Numbered from the stretch's first letter, positions 1-6,530 are shown. The stretch is DNA of 7,201 bases from Clostridiales bacterium (GCA_016285815.1 JAEERN010000194.1:1-7201), one strand, 5' to 3'. Numbers and translations: made by a program. The notes: generated by a model from the letters alone, not told the origin.

Positions 1-932
1 GCCGGCCAGAGATGCCGCCCGTCGGTCAGGAGCCGGGGCGGCTCCGGCCGGCGCGTCGCGGGGACCAGCCCGTCCAGCGCGGTCCTCAGGGCCGCGATAT
101 GCCGCTCGTCCGTGCCGCAGCAGCCGCCGAACACGCGCACGCCGATCCCGGCGAAGTCCGCCGCGTGCGCGGCGAACGACTCCGGCGTCACGTCATAGTA
201 CACGCTGCCGTCCGGCGCGGTGCGCGGCGTCCCGGCGTTGGGCTTCGCCGCCAGCGGCACGCAGGCGATCTCTGCCATGGGCCGCATGAAGGCCAGCACC
301 TTGTCCGGCCCCACGGAGCAGTTCACGCCGAAGGCGTCCGCTCCCAGGGCTTGGACCGCGGCCAGACACGCCGCCGGCGTCTCGCCCGACAGCGTCCGCC
401 CGTTCTCGCCGAAGGTCATGGTGACCAGGACCGGCTTGTCGGAGACGCTCCGGATCGCCAGCACGGCGGCCCGGGCCTCGGACAGGCTCATCAGCGTTTC
501 GGCGGCGAAAAAGTCGACGTCCGCCGCGGCCAGCGCCGCGGCCTGTCGGCGGAAGATCGCCGTCAGTTCTTCGAAGGTCAGAGGACCGAAGGGGCGCAGA
601 AACACGCCCGGCGAGCTGAGATCGCCGCCCACGGCGACCCCCTCTCCCACGGCCGCGCGGCTGACGGCGACCAGCCGCGCGTTCAGGGCCTCCAGCCCGT
701 CCGCCAGCCCGAATTTTTTCAGCTTGACCTCGTTGGCGCCGAAGGTCGGCGCATAGACTGCGTCCGATCCGGCCGCGGCATAGCGGCGCTGGAGCGCGGT
801 CAGAGCCTCCGGGGCCCCGGCGATCCACCGCTCCGGACACACGCCGGCCGGCATCCCCGCCCGGATCAGGTTCATCCCGGTGGCACCGTCCAGCAGCGTG
901 AAGCGGCCAAAGGCGAAAAGCGGGCCGTTCAC
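1..932 (-). CDS. Homocysteine S-methyltransferase domain protein (MetH-type N-terminal module), 3' part outside the window
   Basis: The frame is open from a GTG at 932-930 to the left edge, giving 310 complete codons and no stop. The product is a zinc-dependent homocysteine-binding (beta/alpha)8 barrel that transfers a methyl group to homocysteine to make methionine in the cytoplasm. Visible marks: GATG near residues 16-19, the GVNC motif with C205, KPNAG near 230-234, YDVTPE near 246-251 and GGCCGT near 269-274. C205, C271 and C272 match the three zinc-ligand cysteines of this family. The PNAG and YDVTPE segments resemble MetH more than BhmT or MmuM. The GTG start is supported by AGGAGG at 942-947 with a 9-nt spacer, lying inside the end of argS; the gap after the argS stop is 4 nt. 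Whether pterin- and cobalamin-binding domains (MetH) or a methylenetetrahydrofolate reductase domain (YitJ-like) follow cannot be seen. The domain call is firm; the full-length identity is open. Confidence 0.9.
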   Translation of the reverse strand, partial: MNGPLFAFGRFTLLDGATGMNLIRAGMPAGVCPERWIAGAPEALTALQRRYAAAGSDAVYAPTFGANEVKLKKFGLADGLEALNARLVAVSRAAVGEGVAVGGDLSSPGVFLRPFGPLTFEELTAIFRRQAAALAAADVDFFAAETLMSLSEARAAVLAIRSVSDKPVLVTMTFGENGRTLSGETPAACLAAVQALGADAFGVNCSVGPDKVLAFMRPMAEIACVPLAAKPNAGTPRTAPDGSVYYDVTPESFAAHAADFAGIGVRVFGGCCGTDERHIAALRTALDGLVPATRRPEPPRLLTDGRHLWP

Positions 933-936
933 GGGA

Positions 937-2655
937 TCAGTCCTCCTCCGCCTTGTCCATGCGCTCGGGGGCGGAAATCTTCAGCATCCCCAGCACGTTG
1001 GCCAGCACCGCCCGGGTCGTGTCGGCCAGCGTCAGCCGCGCGGCGGCCAGCGCCGGCTCCGCGCCCTTGACGCGGCAGTCGTTGTAGAACATGTGGAAGG
1101 CCGTGGCCAGGTCAACCAGATACCGGGTCATGCGATAGGGCTCATAGTCCCGCGCCGCCAGCCGCACCTCTTCGGGCAGCTGGGCGATCTGGCGGATCAG
1201 GGCCCGCTCGGTGGGCCGGGTCAAAAGCGCCGTGGCCGGATCGTCCGCGCCGCAGGGCGCGGCGCCCTCCTCCGCCATCTTCGCCAGAAGCGAGCAGATG
1301 CGGGCGTGGGCGTACTGGACGTAGTACACCGGGTTCTCGCTGTCCTCGCGGACGGCAACATCCAGGTCGAATTCCAGATGGGTGTCGCTCTTTTTCGAGT
1401 TGAAGATGAACCGGGCCGCGTCCACGGAGATCTCGTCCAGCAGGTTGTCCAGCGAGATCATCTTGCCCGTGCGCTTGGACATGCGGACGGTCTCGCCGTT
1501 CTGCAGCAGATTGACCAGCTGGTACAGCTTGATGTCCAGCCGGGACGGATCGATGCCGAGGGCCGAGAGCCCGGCGCGGAAGCGGACGGCGTGGCCGTGG
1601 TGGTCGGCGCCCAGCACGTCGATGACCCGGTCGAAGGCACGGGCCACCAGCTTGTTGCGGTGATAGGCGATGTCCACGGCGTAATAGGTGTAAAAGCCGT
1701 TGGACTTGATCATGACCTCGTCCTTTTCCATGCCGAAGTCGGTGCCGCGGAACCAGGTGGCCCCGTCCTTTTCGTACAGATAGCCCCGCTGGCGCAGCAT
1801 GTCGATGGTCTCGCGGACGTAGCCGCTGTCGTGAAGGCTCGTCTCGCGGAACCAGCAGTCGTATTCCACGTTATAGCGGCGCAGGTCCGCCTGCATCCGC
1901 TCCAGATTGCGGGCCAGGCCGATCTCGCGCATTTTCACACGCCGGTCCTCCGGCTCCATGGCCAGCAGGCTGTCACCGAACTCTGCGGCGATGTCCGCCG
2001 CCAGTGCCCGGATGTCGTCGCCGTGATACCCGTTCTCCGGGAACTCGACGGCGTCCTCCCCCTTGAGGTGCTGGATATACCGGGCCTCGATGGACCGGCC
2101 GAACAGGTCCACCTGATTGCCCGCGTCGTTGACGTAAAACTCGCGCCAGACGCGGTATCCGGCGCGCTCCAGAACGGCGGCCAGGCTGTCGCCGAACACG
2201 CCGCCCCGGGCGTTGCCCAGATGCATGGGGCCCGTGGGGTTGGCGGAGACGAACTCCACCATGACCGATTCGCCGCGGCCGATGTCGTCGCCGCCATAGG
2301 CGCCGCCGAGCGCCGCCGCGTTCTTCAGAACGTCGGCGTACCAGCCCGCGCCGAAGACGGCGTTGAGAAAGCCCGGCCCGGCCACGGAATAGCTTTCGAA
2401 CCACTCGTGGGGCTCCATCCGCGCCGCGGCGGCGGCGGCGATCTTCGCCGGGGCCATGCGCATGCTCCGGGCCAGCGACAGCGCCGCCGTGCTGGACAGG
2501 TCGCCGTTCTTCGGGTCGTTGGGCACCTCCACCGCGATGGGCCCCAGCTCGACTTCGGGCAGCTCGCCCGCCTTCATGGCCGCGCAGAGGGCCTTGCGCA
2601 CGATGTCCTCCAGCGTCTCTTTCGCCGCCTTGTAGATGTTGTTCACACAGTTCAT
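937..2655 (-). CDS. argS: Arginyl-tRNA synthetase
   Basis: Class I aminoacyl-tRNA synthetase that charges tRNA-Arg with arginine using ATP, in the cytoplasm. It has 572 residues, within the usual range for bacterial ArgS. In order: an N-terminal Add1-type tRNA-contact region (about 1-115), the Rossmann catalytic core with the HIGH-type motif HLGN at 145-148 inside SANPTGPMHLGN, the FYVNDAGNQ block at 173-181, the KMSKS-equivalent MSKR at 392-395, then a helical anticodon-binding DALR domain starting near YVQYAHAR (445-452) and running to the end. A six-alanine run (73-78) precedes the core. The ATG at 2655 overlaps the TGA of the DUF1934 gene as ATGA, and AAAGGCGG lies just upstream. The stop is followed after 4 nt by the methyltransferase start. 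No T-box leader is possible at this junction, so expression should depend on the upstream promoter. Confidence 0.98.
   Translation of the reverse strand: MNCVNNIYKAAKETLEDIVRKALCAAMKAGELPEVELGPIAVEVPNDPKNGDLSSTAALSLARSMRMAPAKIAAAAAARMEPHEWFESYSVAGPGFLNAVFGAGWYADVLKNAAALGGAYGGDDIGRGESVMVEFVSANPTGPMHLGNARGGVFGDSLAAVLERAGYRVWREFYVNDAGNQVDLFGRSIEARYIQHLKGEDAVEFPENGYHGDDIRALAADIAAEFGDSLLAMEPEDRRVKMREIGLARNLERMQADLRRYNVEYDCWFRETSLHDSGYVRETIDMLRQRGYLYEKDGATWFRGTDFGMEKDEVMIKSNGFYTYYAVDIAYHRNKLVARAFDRVIDVLGADHHGHAVRFRAGLSALGIDPSRLDIKLYQLVNLLQNGETVRMSKRTGKMISLDNLLDEISVDAARFIFNSKKSDTHLEFDLDVAVREDSENPVYYVQYAHARICSLLAKMAEEGAAPCGADDPATALLTRPTERALIRQIAQLPEEVRLAARDYEPYRMTRYLVDLATAFHMFYNDCRVKGAEPALAAARLTLADTTRAVLANVLGMLKISAPERMDKAEED
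942..947 (-). promoter_or_regulatory. Shine-Dalgarno site for the homocysteine methyltransferase gene
   Basis: AGGAGG on the minus strand lies 9 nt before the GTG at 932-930. It sits inside the last codons of argS, so ribosomes finishing argS would pass directly over it. It fixes the start of a gene that has no ATG upstream of its conserved barrel. Confidence 0.75.
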
Positions 2656-3152
2656 TCCGCGTTTCCGCCTTTCCCTTCGTTCATGGGTGTGATGATGAAT
2701 TCGATGCTGTTCCGCCCGGCAAAGGCGTTTTCGATGTCGATGCGATAGTCCACGAAGAGCCGCCCGCCGGCGGGATCCGTCTCGTCGGACAGCTCCATGG
2801 CCACGGTCCCCACGGTCATCACGCCGCAGGGCGTCTCGTAGAGGGAGATGTGCTTCTGTCCCCGCTCGAAGATCATCCTCGACTCGACGGCGCCGCTCCG
2901 CTCGACGGACATCCGGCCCGGCTCGGAGACGAACGTGGTGTGAACGCCTCCGAGCCCCGTCAGCTCGCTCTCTTCATAGTCGAGGACACAGCGCGCGCCG
3001 CTCCGGCGCATCTGTCCGTCGGTCACGAATTCCACCGTATCCTCTTCGCCGTCCGCGGACCGCTGGACGCTTTTGACGTTCAGGATCACCGGCACGGCGT
3101 CTTCCAGTCTGGTCGCCAAGATCTGTATACCTCGCAGCTCTCCGTTTTTCAC
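2652..3152 (-). CDS. DUF1934 (YwiB-family) beta-barrel protein
   Basis: Small cytosolic protein of unknown function, 166 residues from the GTG at 3152. The family region starts near PVILNVKSVQ (21-30). It continues through the YEESELTGLGG block (59-69) with TT at 72-73, and RSGAV (85-89) followed by a glycine, histidine and TPCG segment (about 99-110). These positions match Bacillus subtilis YwiB, which also lies directly before argS; known family structures are lipocalin-like beta barrels. There is no signal peptide or membrane segment. The GTG overlaps the murI TGA (GTGA), and the stop overlaps the argS ATG (ATGA), so translation is probably coupled on both sides. The start is uncertain: a TTG at 3119 with GAGGT at 3129-3133 (9-nt spacer) would give a 155-residue protein closer to the family's usual N-terminus. 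The family assignment is good; no function is claimed. Confidence 0.88.
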   Translation of the reverse strand: MKNGELRGIQILATRLEDAVPVILNVKSVQRSADGEEDTVEFVTDGQMRRSGARCVLDYEESELTGLGGVHTTFVSEPGRMSVERSGAVESRMIFERGQKHISLYETPCGVMTVGTVAMELSDETDPAGGRLFVDYRIDIENAFAGRNSIEFIITPMNEGKGGNAE

Positions 3153-3958
3153 TCCACGTCGACCTTTTCCACGACGCCGGAGACCGGCTCGCAGAGGAAC
3201 CGCTCCGCCGCGGCGGCAAAGCCCTCCGCCGCGTCGCTGACGTAATAGGCCGACGTTCCGGCGTGGTCCGGCGCGTTGCCGGCGCCGTCCCGCTCCAGGG
3301 CGCGGGCGATGCGCTCGGCCGCCTCCCGTCCGGGGCTGATCAGGACCGCCCCGCCGTCCATGCCTGCGTCGATGGCCCGCTCCAACAGCGGATAGTGGGT
3401 GCAGCCCATGACCACCGTGTCCGCCCCGGCCGCCCGGATCTCCGCCAGATACTCGCCCACCACCGTGGACACCACCAGGTCCTCCGGGTCGGTGCGGCCG
3501 TTCTCCACCAGCGGCACCAGCAGCGGACAGGCGACGCTGACGATCTTCACCGACGGCGCCGCGGCGCGGATCAGCCGCTCGTACTCACCGGAGCGGATGG
3601 TGGCGGCGGTCCCCATGACGCCGACGACGCCGCGCCGGGTCCGCGCGGCGGCCGCCGCGGCGGCCGCCTCGACCACGCCCTCCAGCGGCAGGTCATACTC
3701 CCGCCGCAACACCTTCAGCGCCACGGTACTGACCGTGCCGCAGGCGATCAGCACCCTTTTGGGGTCGAACCGCAGCAGGAAATCCATGTCGGAACGGGCG
3801 TACCGGACGATGGTCCCGTCCGAGCGCGTGCCGTAGGGCACGCGGCCCGTGTCCCCGAAATAGACGATGTCCTCGTGGGGCAAAAGGCGGCGCAGCTCCT
3901 TGACGGCGGTCAGACCGCCGAGCCCGCTGTCGAACACGCCGATGGGCCGTCTGTCCAT
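3149..3958 (-). CDS. murI: Glutamate racemase
   Basis: Cofactor-independent racemase converting L-glutamate to D-glutamate, the substrate MurD adds to the peptidoglycan stem. It has 269 residues, normal for the family. Seen: the DSGLGGLT motif at 10-17, YFGDTGRVPYG at 33-43, the first catalytic cysteine C73 in ACGTVST, and the second, C186, in GCTHYPLL. The first cysteine motif has Gly (CGT) where the classic form has Asn (CNT); from memory this variant is common in Clostridia. An eight-alanine run (98-105) comes from a perfect 12-bp tandem repeat. I chose the ATG at 3958, with GGAG at 3967-3970 and an 8-nt spacer, over an in-frame TTG at 3988 that would overlap ddl by 26 nt. It begins 4 nt after the ddl stop and overlaps the next gene by 4 nt, so it belongs to the ddl operon. 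Confidence 0.96.
   Translation of the reverse strand: MDRRPIGVFDSGLGGLTAVKELRRLLPHEDIVYFGDTGRVPYGTRSDGTIVRYARSDMDFLLRFDPKRVLIACGTVSTVALKVLRREYDLPLEGVVEAAAAAAAARTRRGVVGVMGTAATIRSGEYERLIRAAAPSVKIVSVACPLLVPLVENGRTDPEDLVVSTVVGEYLAEIRAAGADTVVMGCTHYPLLERAIDAGMDGGAVLISPGREAAERIARALERDGAGNAPDHAGTSAYYVSDAAEGFAAAAERFLCEPVSGVVEKVDVE
3645..3668. repeat. Perfect 12-bp tandem repeat (two copies) inside murI
   Basis: The unit GCGGCGGCCGCC occurs twice back to back, at 3645-3656 and 3657-3668. Each copy contains the self-complementary GGCGGCCGCC. On the coding strand it encodes most of an eight-alanine run in MurI. The unit is a multiple of three, so copy changes would keep the frame. Confidence 0.85.
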
Positions 3959-3962
3959 GGTC

Positions 3963-5021
3963 CTATCTCCCGCCCGCCTCGACCGCAAGGTCGATCAGGC
4001 GCGTGATCAGCTCGTCGTACGGGATCCCGGCCCGTTCGAACAGCTTGGGGTACATGCTGATGCTGGTAAAGCCCGGGATGGTGTTGATCTCGTTGAAAAT
4101 GACCGCGCCGTCCCGCTTTCTCAGAAAAAAGTCCACCCGTGACAGGCCGCGGCAATCCAGGATCCTGAAGACCTTCAGGGCGATCCGGGTCAGTTCCTCC
4201 GCCCGGCCCTCCGGCAGGACGGGGTCGAAGACCAGGCCGCTGGTCCCGTCGAGATACTTGGCCTCGTACGAATAGAACTCCCGCGAGGGCAGGATCTCGC
4301 CGATGCCGGAGGCCTCGGGCTCCTCGTTGCCCAGCACGGCGATCTCCAGCTCGCGGCCGTCGATGAACTCCTCCACCAGGATGCGGCTGTCATAGGCCGC
4401 GGCGCAGTCCAGCGCCGCTCTCAGCGCGGCCCGGTCCGCCGCCTTGGACACGCCGACCGAAGACCCCGTGTTGGCGGGCTTGACGAAGACGGGATAGGAA
4501 AAACGCGCCTCGATCCGCGCGGCCGCAGCCTCCGGCTCGGTCCGGACCTGACGCCCCGTCACCAGGAGCCAGTCGGCCATGGGGATCCCGGCCGTCTCGC
4601 AGACCTGTTTGGTAAAGGCCTTGTCCATGCAGACCGCCGCCGACGCCGTATGGCACCCCACGAAGGGGATCCCCATCATGGTGAACAGCCCCTGGATGCG
4701 CCCGTCCTCGCCGTTCTCGCCGTGCAGGACGGGAAAGATCGCGTCCGGAACGTACCGCGCGCCGTCTATGTAGAACCCGCCCGTCCCGTTTTCCGAGCGG
4801 GACGGAGACACCGTCACCTCCGAGGCGGGACCGTCGGCCCAGGCGCCGCTGCCGATCTCCTCCGGGCTTGCCCCGGTGCAGAGCCAGCGCCCGTCCTTCG
4901 TGATGCCCATGGCGGTCACGTCGAACCGCGTCCGGTCGATATGAGAAAGCACAGAGGCCGCCGACAGACACGAGACCTCGTGCTCGGGCGACACTCCGCC
5001 GAAAACCACCAGTACCTTCAA
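3963..5021 (-). CDS. ddl: D-alanine--D-alanine ligase
   Basis: ATP-grasp ligase that joins two D-alanines into the dipeptide MurF later adds to the peptidoglycan precursor; cytoplasmic. It has 352 residues, typical of the DdlA-like group. N-terminal domain: VVFGGVSPEHEVS (5-17), with the substrate-contacting Glu at 13 or 15, and HGENGEDGRIQG (100-111). ATP-grasp region: KPANTGSSVG (181-190), EEFIDGRELE (217-226), the omega-loop YSYEAKY (250-256), DFF (297-299) and the metal-binding NEINTIPG (310-317). Tyrosines in the omega loop point to D-Ala-D-Ala rather than D-Ala-D-Lac specificity, since Van-type D-lactate ligases carry His there. The usual TGS before the MDK helix reads VGC (121-123). 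The start codon is TTG at 5021, with AAGGAG at 5031-5036 (9-nt spacer). A near-consensus promoter lies just upstream, making this the first gene of the unit that runs through murI, the DUF1934 gene, argS and the methyltransferase gene. Confidence 0.97.
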   Translation of the reverse strand: MKVLVVFGGVSPEHEVSCLSAASVLSHIDRTRFDVTAMGITKDGRWLCTGASPEEIGSGAWADGPASEVTVSPSRSENGTGGFYIDGARYVPDAIFPVLHGENGEDGRIQGLFTMMGIPFVGCHTASAAVCMDKAFTKQVCETAGIPMADWLLVTGRQVRTEPEAAAARIEARFSYPVFVKPANTGSSVGVSKAADRAALRAALDCAAAYDSRILVEEFIDGRELEIAVLGNEEPEASGIGEILPSREFYSYEAKYLDGTSGLVFDPVLPEGRAEELTRIALKVFRILDCRGLSRVDFFLRKRDGAVIFNEINTIPGFTSISMYPKLFERAGIPYDELITRLIDLAVEAGGR

Positions 5022-5030
5022 CTCTCTCCG

Positions 5031-5036
5031 CTCCTT
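5031..5036 (-). promoter_or_regulatory. Shine-Dalgarno site supporting the TTG start of ddl
   Basis: AAGGAG on the minus strand lies 9 nt before the TTG at 5021-5019. A second purine-rich stretch (GGAG) lies closer to the start. The site supports the rare TTG codon, which directly precedes the conserved KVLVVFGG beginning of Ddl. Confidence 0.7.
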
Positions 5037-5040
5037 TTCC

Positions 5041-5057
5041 CTCCGGCTCGGCCGGAG
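5041..5057 (-). promoter_or_regulatory. Leader hairpin at the 5' end of the ddl mRNA
   Basis: CTCCGGC-CGA-GCCGGAG on the minus strand forms a perfect 7-bp GC-rich stem with a 3-nt loop. The promoter's predicted start point is near 5060, so the hairpin would sit at or next to the 5' end of the transcript, a few bases before the ddl Shine-Dalgarno site. It could protect the mRNA or affect ribosome access; both roles are inference. No uridine run follows on this strand, so it is not a terminator for murD. Confidence 0.55.
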
Positions 5058-5066
5058 CTTCTTTTT
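5041..5066 (+). terminator. Candidate intrinsic terminator on the plus strand (antisense to the operon)
   Basis: Read on the plus strand, the same 7-bp GC stem (5041-5047 with 5051-5057) is followed by CTTCTTTTT and then ATT, a standard rho-independent layout. No plus-strand gene ends here. It would only stop antisense transcription through ddl from entering murD. The T-run may instead be a by-product of the A-rich promoter region on the other strand. Confidence 0.35.
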
Positions 5067-5095
5067 ATTATAGCACGGATCCCGGCCGATTGCAA
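5067..5095 (-). promoter_or_regulatory. Sigma-A-type promoter for the ddl operon
   Basis: On the minus strand, TTGCAA (5095-5090) and TATAAT (5072-5067) are separated by exactly 17 bp. The -10 is consensus and carries the TGC extension of an extended -10. The -35 matches TTGACA at five of six positions. The predicted start point is near 5060, giving a leader of about 40 nt before the TTG of ddl. The element lies in the only sizeable intergenic gap of the window and in a locally AT-rich patch, which argues against chance. Confidence 0.85.
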
Positions 5096-5102
5096 TCGCC
5101 GG
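5082..5102. repeat. Interrupted palindrome over the ddl -35 box
   Basis: A perfect 12-bp palindrome, CGATTGCAATCG (5087-5098), is flanked by CCGG on both sides (5082-5085 and 5099-5102), with one extra C on the left. It starts 3 bp after the murD stop codon and covers the -35 hexamer. It could be an operator for a dimeric regulator or a 3' hairpin on the murD mRNA. The symmetry is seen; either role is inference. Confidence 0.55.
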
Positions 5103-5105
5103 CCC

Positions 5106-6491
5106 CTATTCCAGCGCCAGCACGGTCCTGCGGAACAGGTCGCCCCGCTCTTCAAAGTTCCTGAACGCGTCGAACGAGGCGCAGGCGGGACTCAGCAGCA
5201 CCACGTCCCCCGCCGAGGCAATCCGCGCCGCCTCGCCCACCGCCGCGGCCACCGAGCCCGCGTCCACGATGAGCGGCCGCTCGGTTTCATAGAGCGGGCT
5301 CTTGCGCACGGCCTCGGCGATGGCCGGTCCGGTCCGGCCCGCCAGGATCACGGCCTTCGCCTTCCGGCACAGGACCGTGCCGTACTCGTCGAAGGAAATG
5401 TGTTTGTCGCTGCCGCCCACAATGACGACGACCTTTTCCGGGAACACCGCCAGCGCCGCCGCCGAACGGGTGGGCGACGAGTCGATGGAGGAATTGTAGT
5501 ATTTCACGCCGCGCAGCTCTCGGACGAACTCCAGCCGGTGCGCCACGCCGCCGAAGCTCTCCGCCACGGCCAGCATGTCCTCCGTCCGGCAGAGCCCCCG
5601 CACCGCGGCGATGGCCGCCATGTAGTTCTCCACGTTGTGCATCCCCGGGATCCGGATCCGGTCCGCGGCGAACAGCGTCTCTTCCGTTCCGCCCAGCCGG
5701 GCCGTCAGGACGCCGTCCCGCAGGAAAACGCCGTTTTCCGGCTCGATTTTCCGGGAAAAGAGCCTCACCTCGCCCCGCGCCTCGGCGGCGAAGGCCGCCG
5801 TCACGGCGCAGTCGGCGTTGACGACGAGAACGCCCGCCCCGCTCTGGTGCAGGAAAATGTTTTTCTTCGCGTCGCGGTACTCCTCCATGGAGCCGTGCTT
5901 GTCGAGGTGGTTGGGCGACAGGTTCGTCACCACCGCGATCTCCGGCGAGCGGGTCATGTCCATGAGCTGGAAGGACGACAGCTCCGTGACGCAGACGTCC
6001 TCCGCCGTCATCTCCGGGATCCGGTCCAGCAGCGGCGTCCCGATGTTGCCGCCCAGCCAGACGCGCCGTCCCGTCCGGCGCAGCATCTCGGCGATCAGCG
6101 TGGAGGTGGTGGTCTTCCCGTCGCTTCCCGTGATGCCGACGGTGCGGGCGGGACAGAGCTCGTAGAACAGCTCCATCTCCGTGGTGACCTCGGCGCCGCG
6201 GGCCAAAGCGGCCGCCAGCTCCGGCACGGTGGGCAGGATCCCCGGCGCGCGGAAGATCAGATCCTCGCAGACCGCGGCGAGATACCCCTCGCCGCAGACG
6301 AACTTCACGCCCCGCTTCTCAAGCGCCTGCGCCCGCGGCCCAAGCTCTTCCACCGGCTTCCGGTCATAGGCCGTCACACGCGCGCCCGCGTCCGCCAGAA
6401 GCCCGGCCAGCGGCAGATTGCTGACGCCCATGCCGACCACGGCCACCGCCCGCCCGCGCAGCGAGGAAAAATACCGTTCAAAGCGTTCCAT
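5106..6491 (-). CDS. murD: UDP-N-acetylmuramoyl-L-alanine--D-glutamate ligase
   Basis: Cytoplasmic Mur ligase that adds D-glutamate to UDP-MurNAc-L-Ala with ATP hydrolysis; its D-Glu is made by MurI from the downstream operon. It has 461 residues, typical of the family. N-terminal Rossmann domain with VVGMGVSN (18-25); ATP-binding loop GITGSDGKTTT (119-129, Lys126); ELSSFQL (170-176); NLSPNHLDKHG (190-200); K209 at the position of the carbamylated lysine of E. coli MurD; HNVENY (285-290); C-terminal domain with YNSSIDSSPTR (332-342), GGSDKH (359-364) and LLSPACASFDAF (432-443). The P-loop reads GSDGK rather than GTNGK, and the C-terminal NDSKATN-type motif is replaced by NSSIDSSPT, lacking its lysine; I recall related forms in other Clostridia. 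I chose the ATG at 6491 because GGAGGA lies 3 nt upstream at 6495-6500; an in-frame ATG at 6518 has no ribosome site and would almost abut the predicted transcript start. Separated from ddl by 84 bp. Confidence 0.97.
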   Translation of the reverse strand: MERFERYFSSLRGRAVAVVGMGVSNLPLAGLLADAGARVTAYDRKPVEELGPRAQALEKRGVKFVCGEGYLAAVCEDLIFRAPGILPTVPELAAALARGAEVTTEMELFYELCPARTVGITGSDGKTTTSTLIAEMLRRTGRRVWLGGNIGTPLLDRIPEMTAEDVCVTELSSFQLMDMTRSPEIAVVTNLSPNHLDKHGSMEEYRDAKKNIFLHQSGAGVLVVNADCAVTAAFAAEARGEVRLFSRKIEPENGVFLRDGVLTARLGGTEETLFAADRIRIPGMHNVENYMAAIAAVRGLCRTEDMLAVAESFGGVAHRLEFVRELRGVKYYNSSIDSSPTRSAAALAVFPEKVVVIVGGSDKHISFDEYGTVLCRKAKAVILAGRTGPAIAEAVRKSPLYETERPLIVDAGSVAAAVGEAARIASAGDVVLLSPACASFDAFRNFEERGDLFRRTVLALE

Positions 6492-6494
6492 GCG

Positions 6495-6500
6495 TCCTCC
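6495..6500 (-). promoter_or_regulatory. Shine-Dalgarno site deciding the murD start
   Basis: GGAGGA on the minus strand lies 3 nt before the ATG at 6491-6489 (its GGAG core is 5 nt away). An earlier in-frame ATG at 6518 has no purine-rich site before it, so the 461-residue product is preferred over a 470-residue one. Confidence 0.75.
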
Positions 6501-6530
6501 GAAAAAAGCAACTGTCATTCCATACCGATT

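Noticed and set aside
193..840. 215-codon minus-strand open frame
   Set aside because: It is out of frame with the homocysteine methyltransferase, which occupies the same strand. Its product is an Arg/Gly-rich shadow.
12..1070. 352-codon open frame on the plus strand
   Set aside because: It is antisense to the methyltransferase gene and the end of argS, is rich in Arg, Gly and Pro, and has no motif. The minus-strand frame has clear zinc-site motifs.
2430..2450. GC-rich trinucleotide run in argS as a possible repeat element
   Set aside because: It is simply a short six-alanine stretch in the coding sequence, with no longer repeat unit.
880..2748. 622-codon open frame on the plus strand
   Set aside because: It lies antisense to argS, which has full family motifs. 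Its product is a low-complexity mix rich in Val, Ala, Gly, His, Gln and Arg with no recognisable domain, as expected from the mirror frame of a GC-rich gene.
3959..3988. Upstream TTG start for murI
   Set aside because: It would overlap ddl by 26 nt and add ten residues before the conserved N-terminus. The ATG at 3958 has a well-placed GGAG.
3263..4006. 247-codon open frame on the plus strand
   Set aside because: Antisense shadow of murI with no motif and no convincing ribosome site considered.
5022..5105. Riboswitch or T-box in the murD-ddl gap
   Set aside because: At 84 bp, with the promoter occupying the upstream half, the remaining leader of about 40 nt holds only one short hairpin and no minus-strand terminator.
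6492..6518. Upstream ATG start for murD
   Set aside because: No ribosome site precedes it, and the predicted transcript start leaves only about ten bases of leader. The ATG at 6491 has GGAGGA directly upstream.
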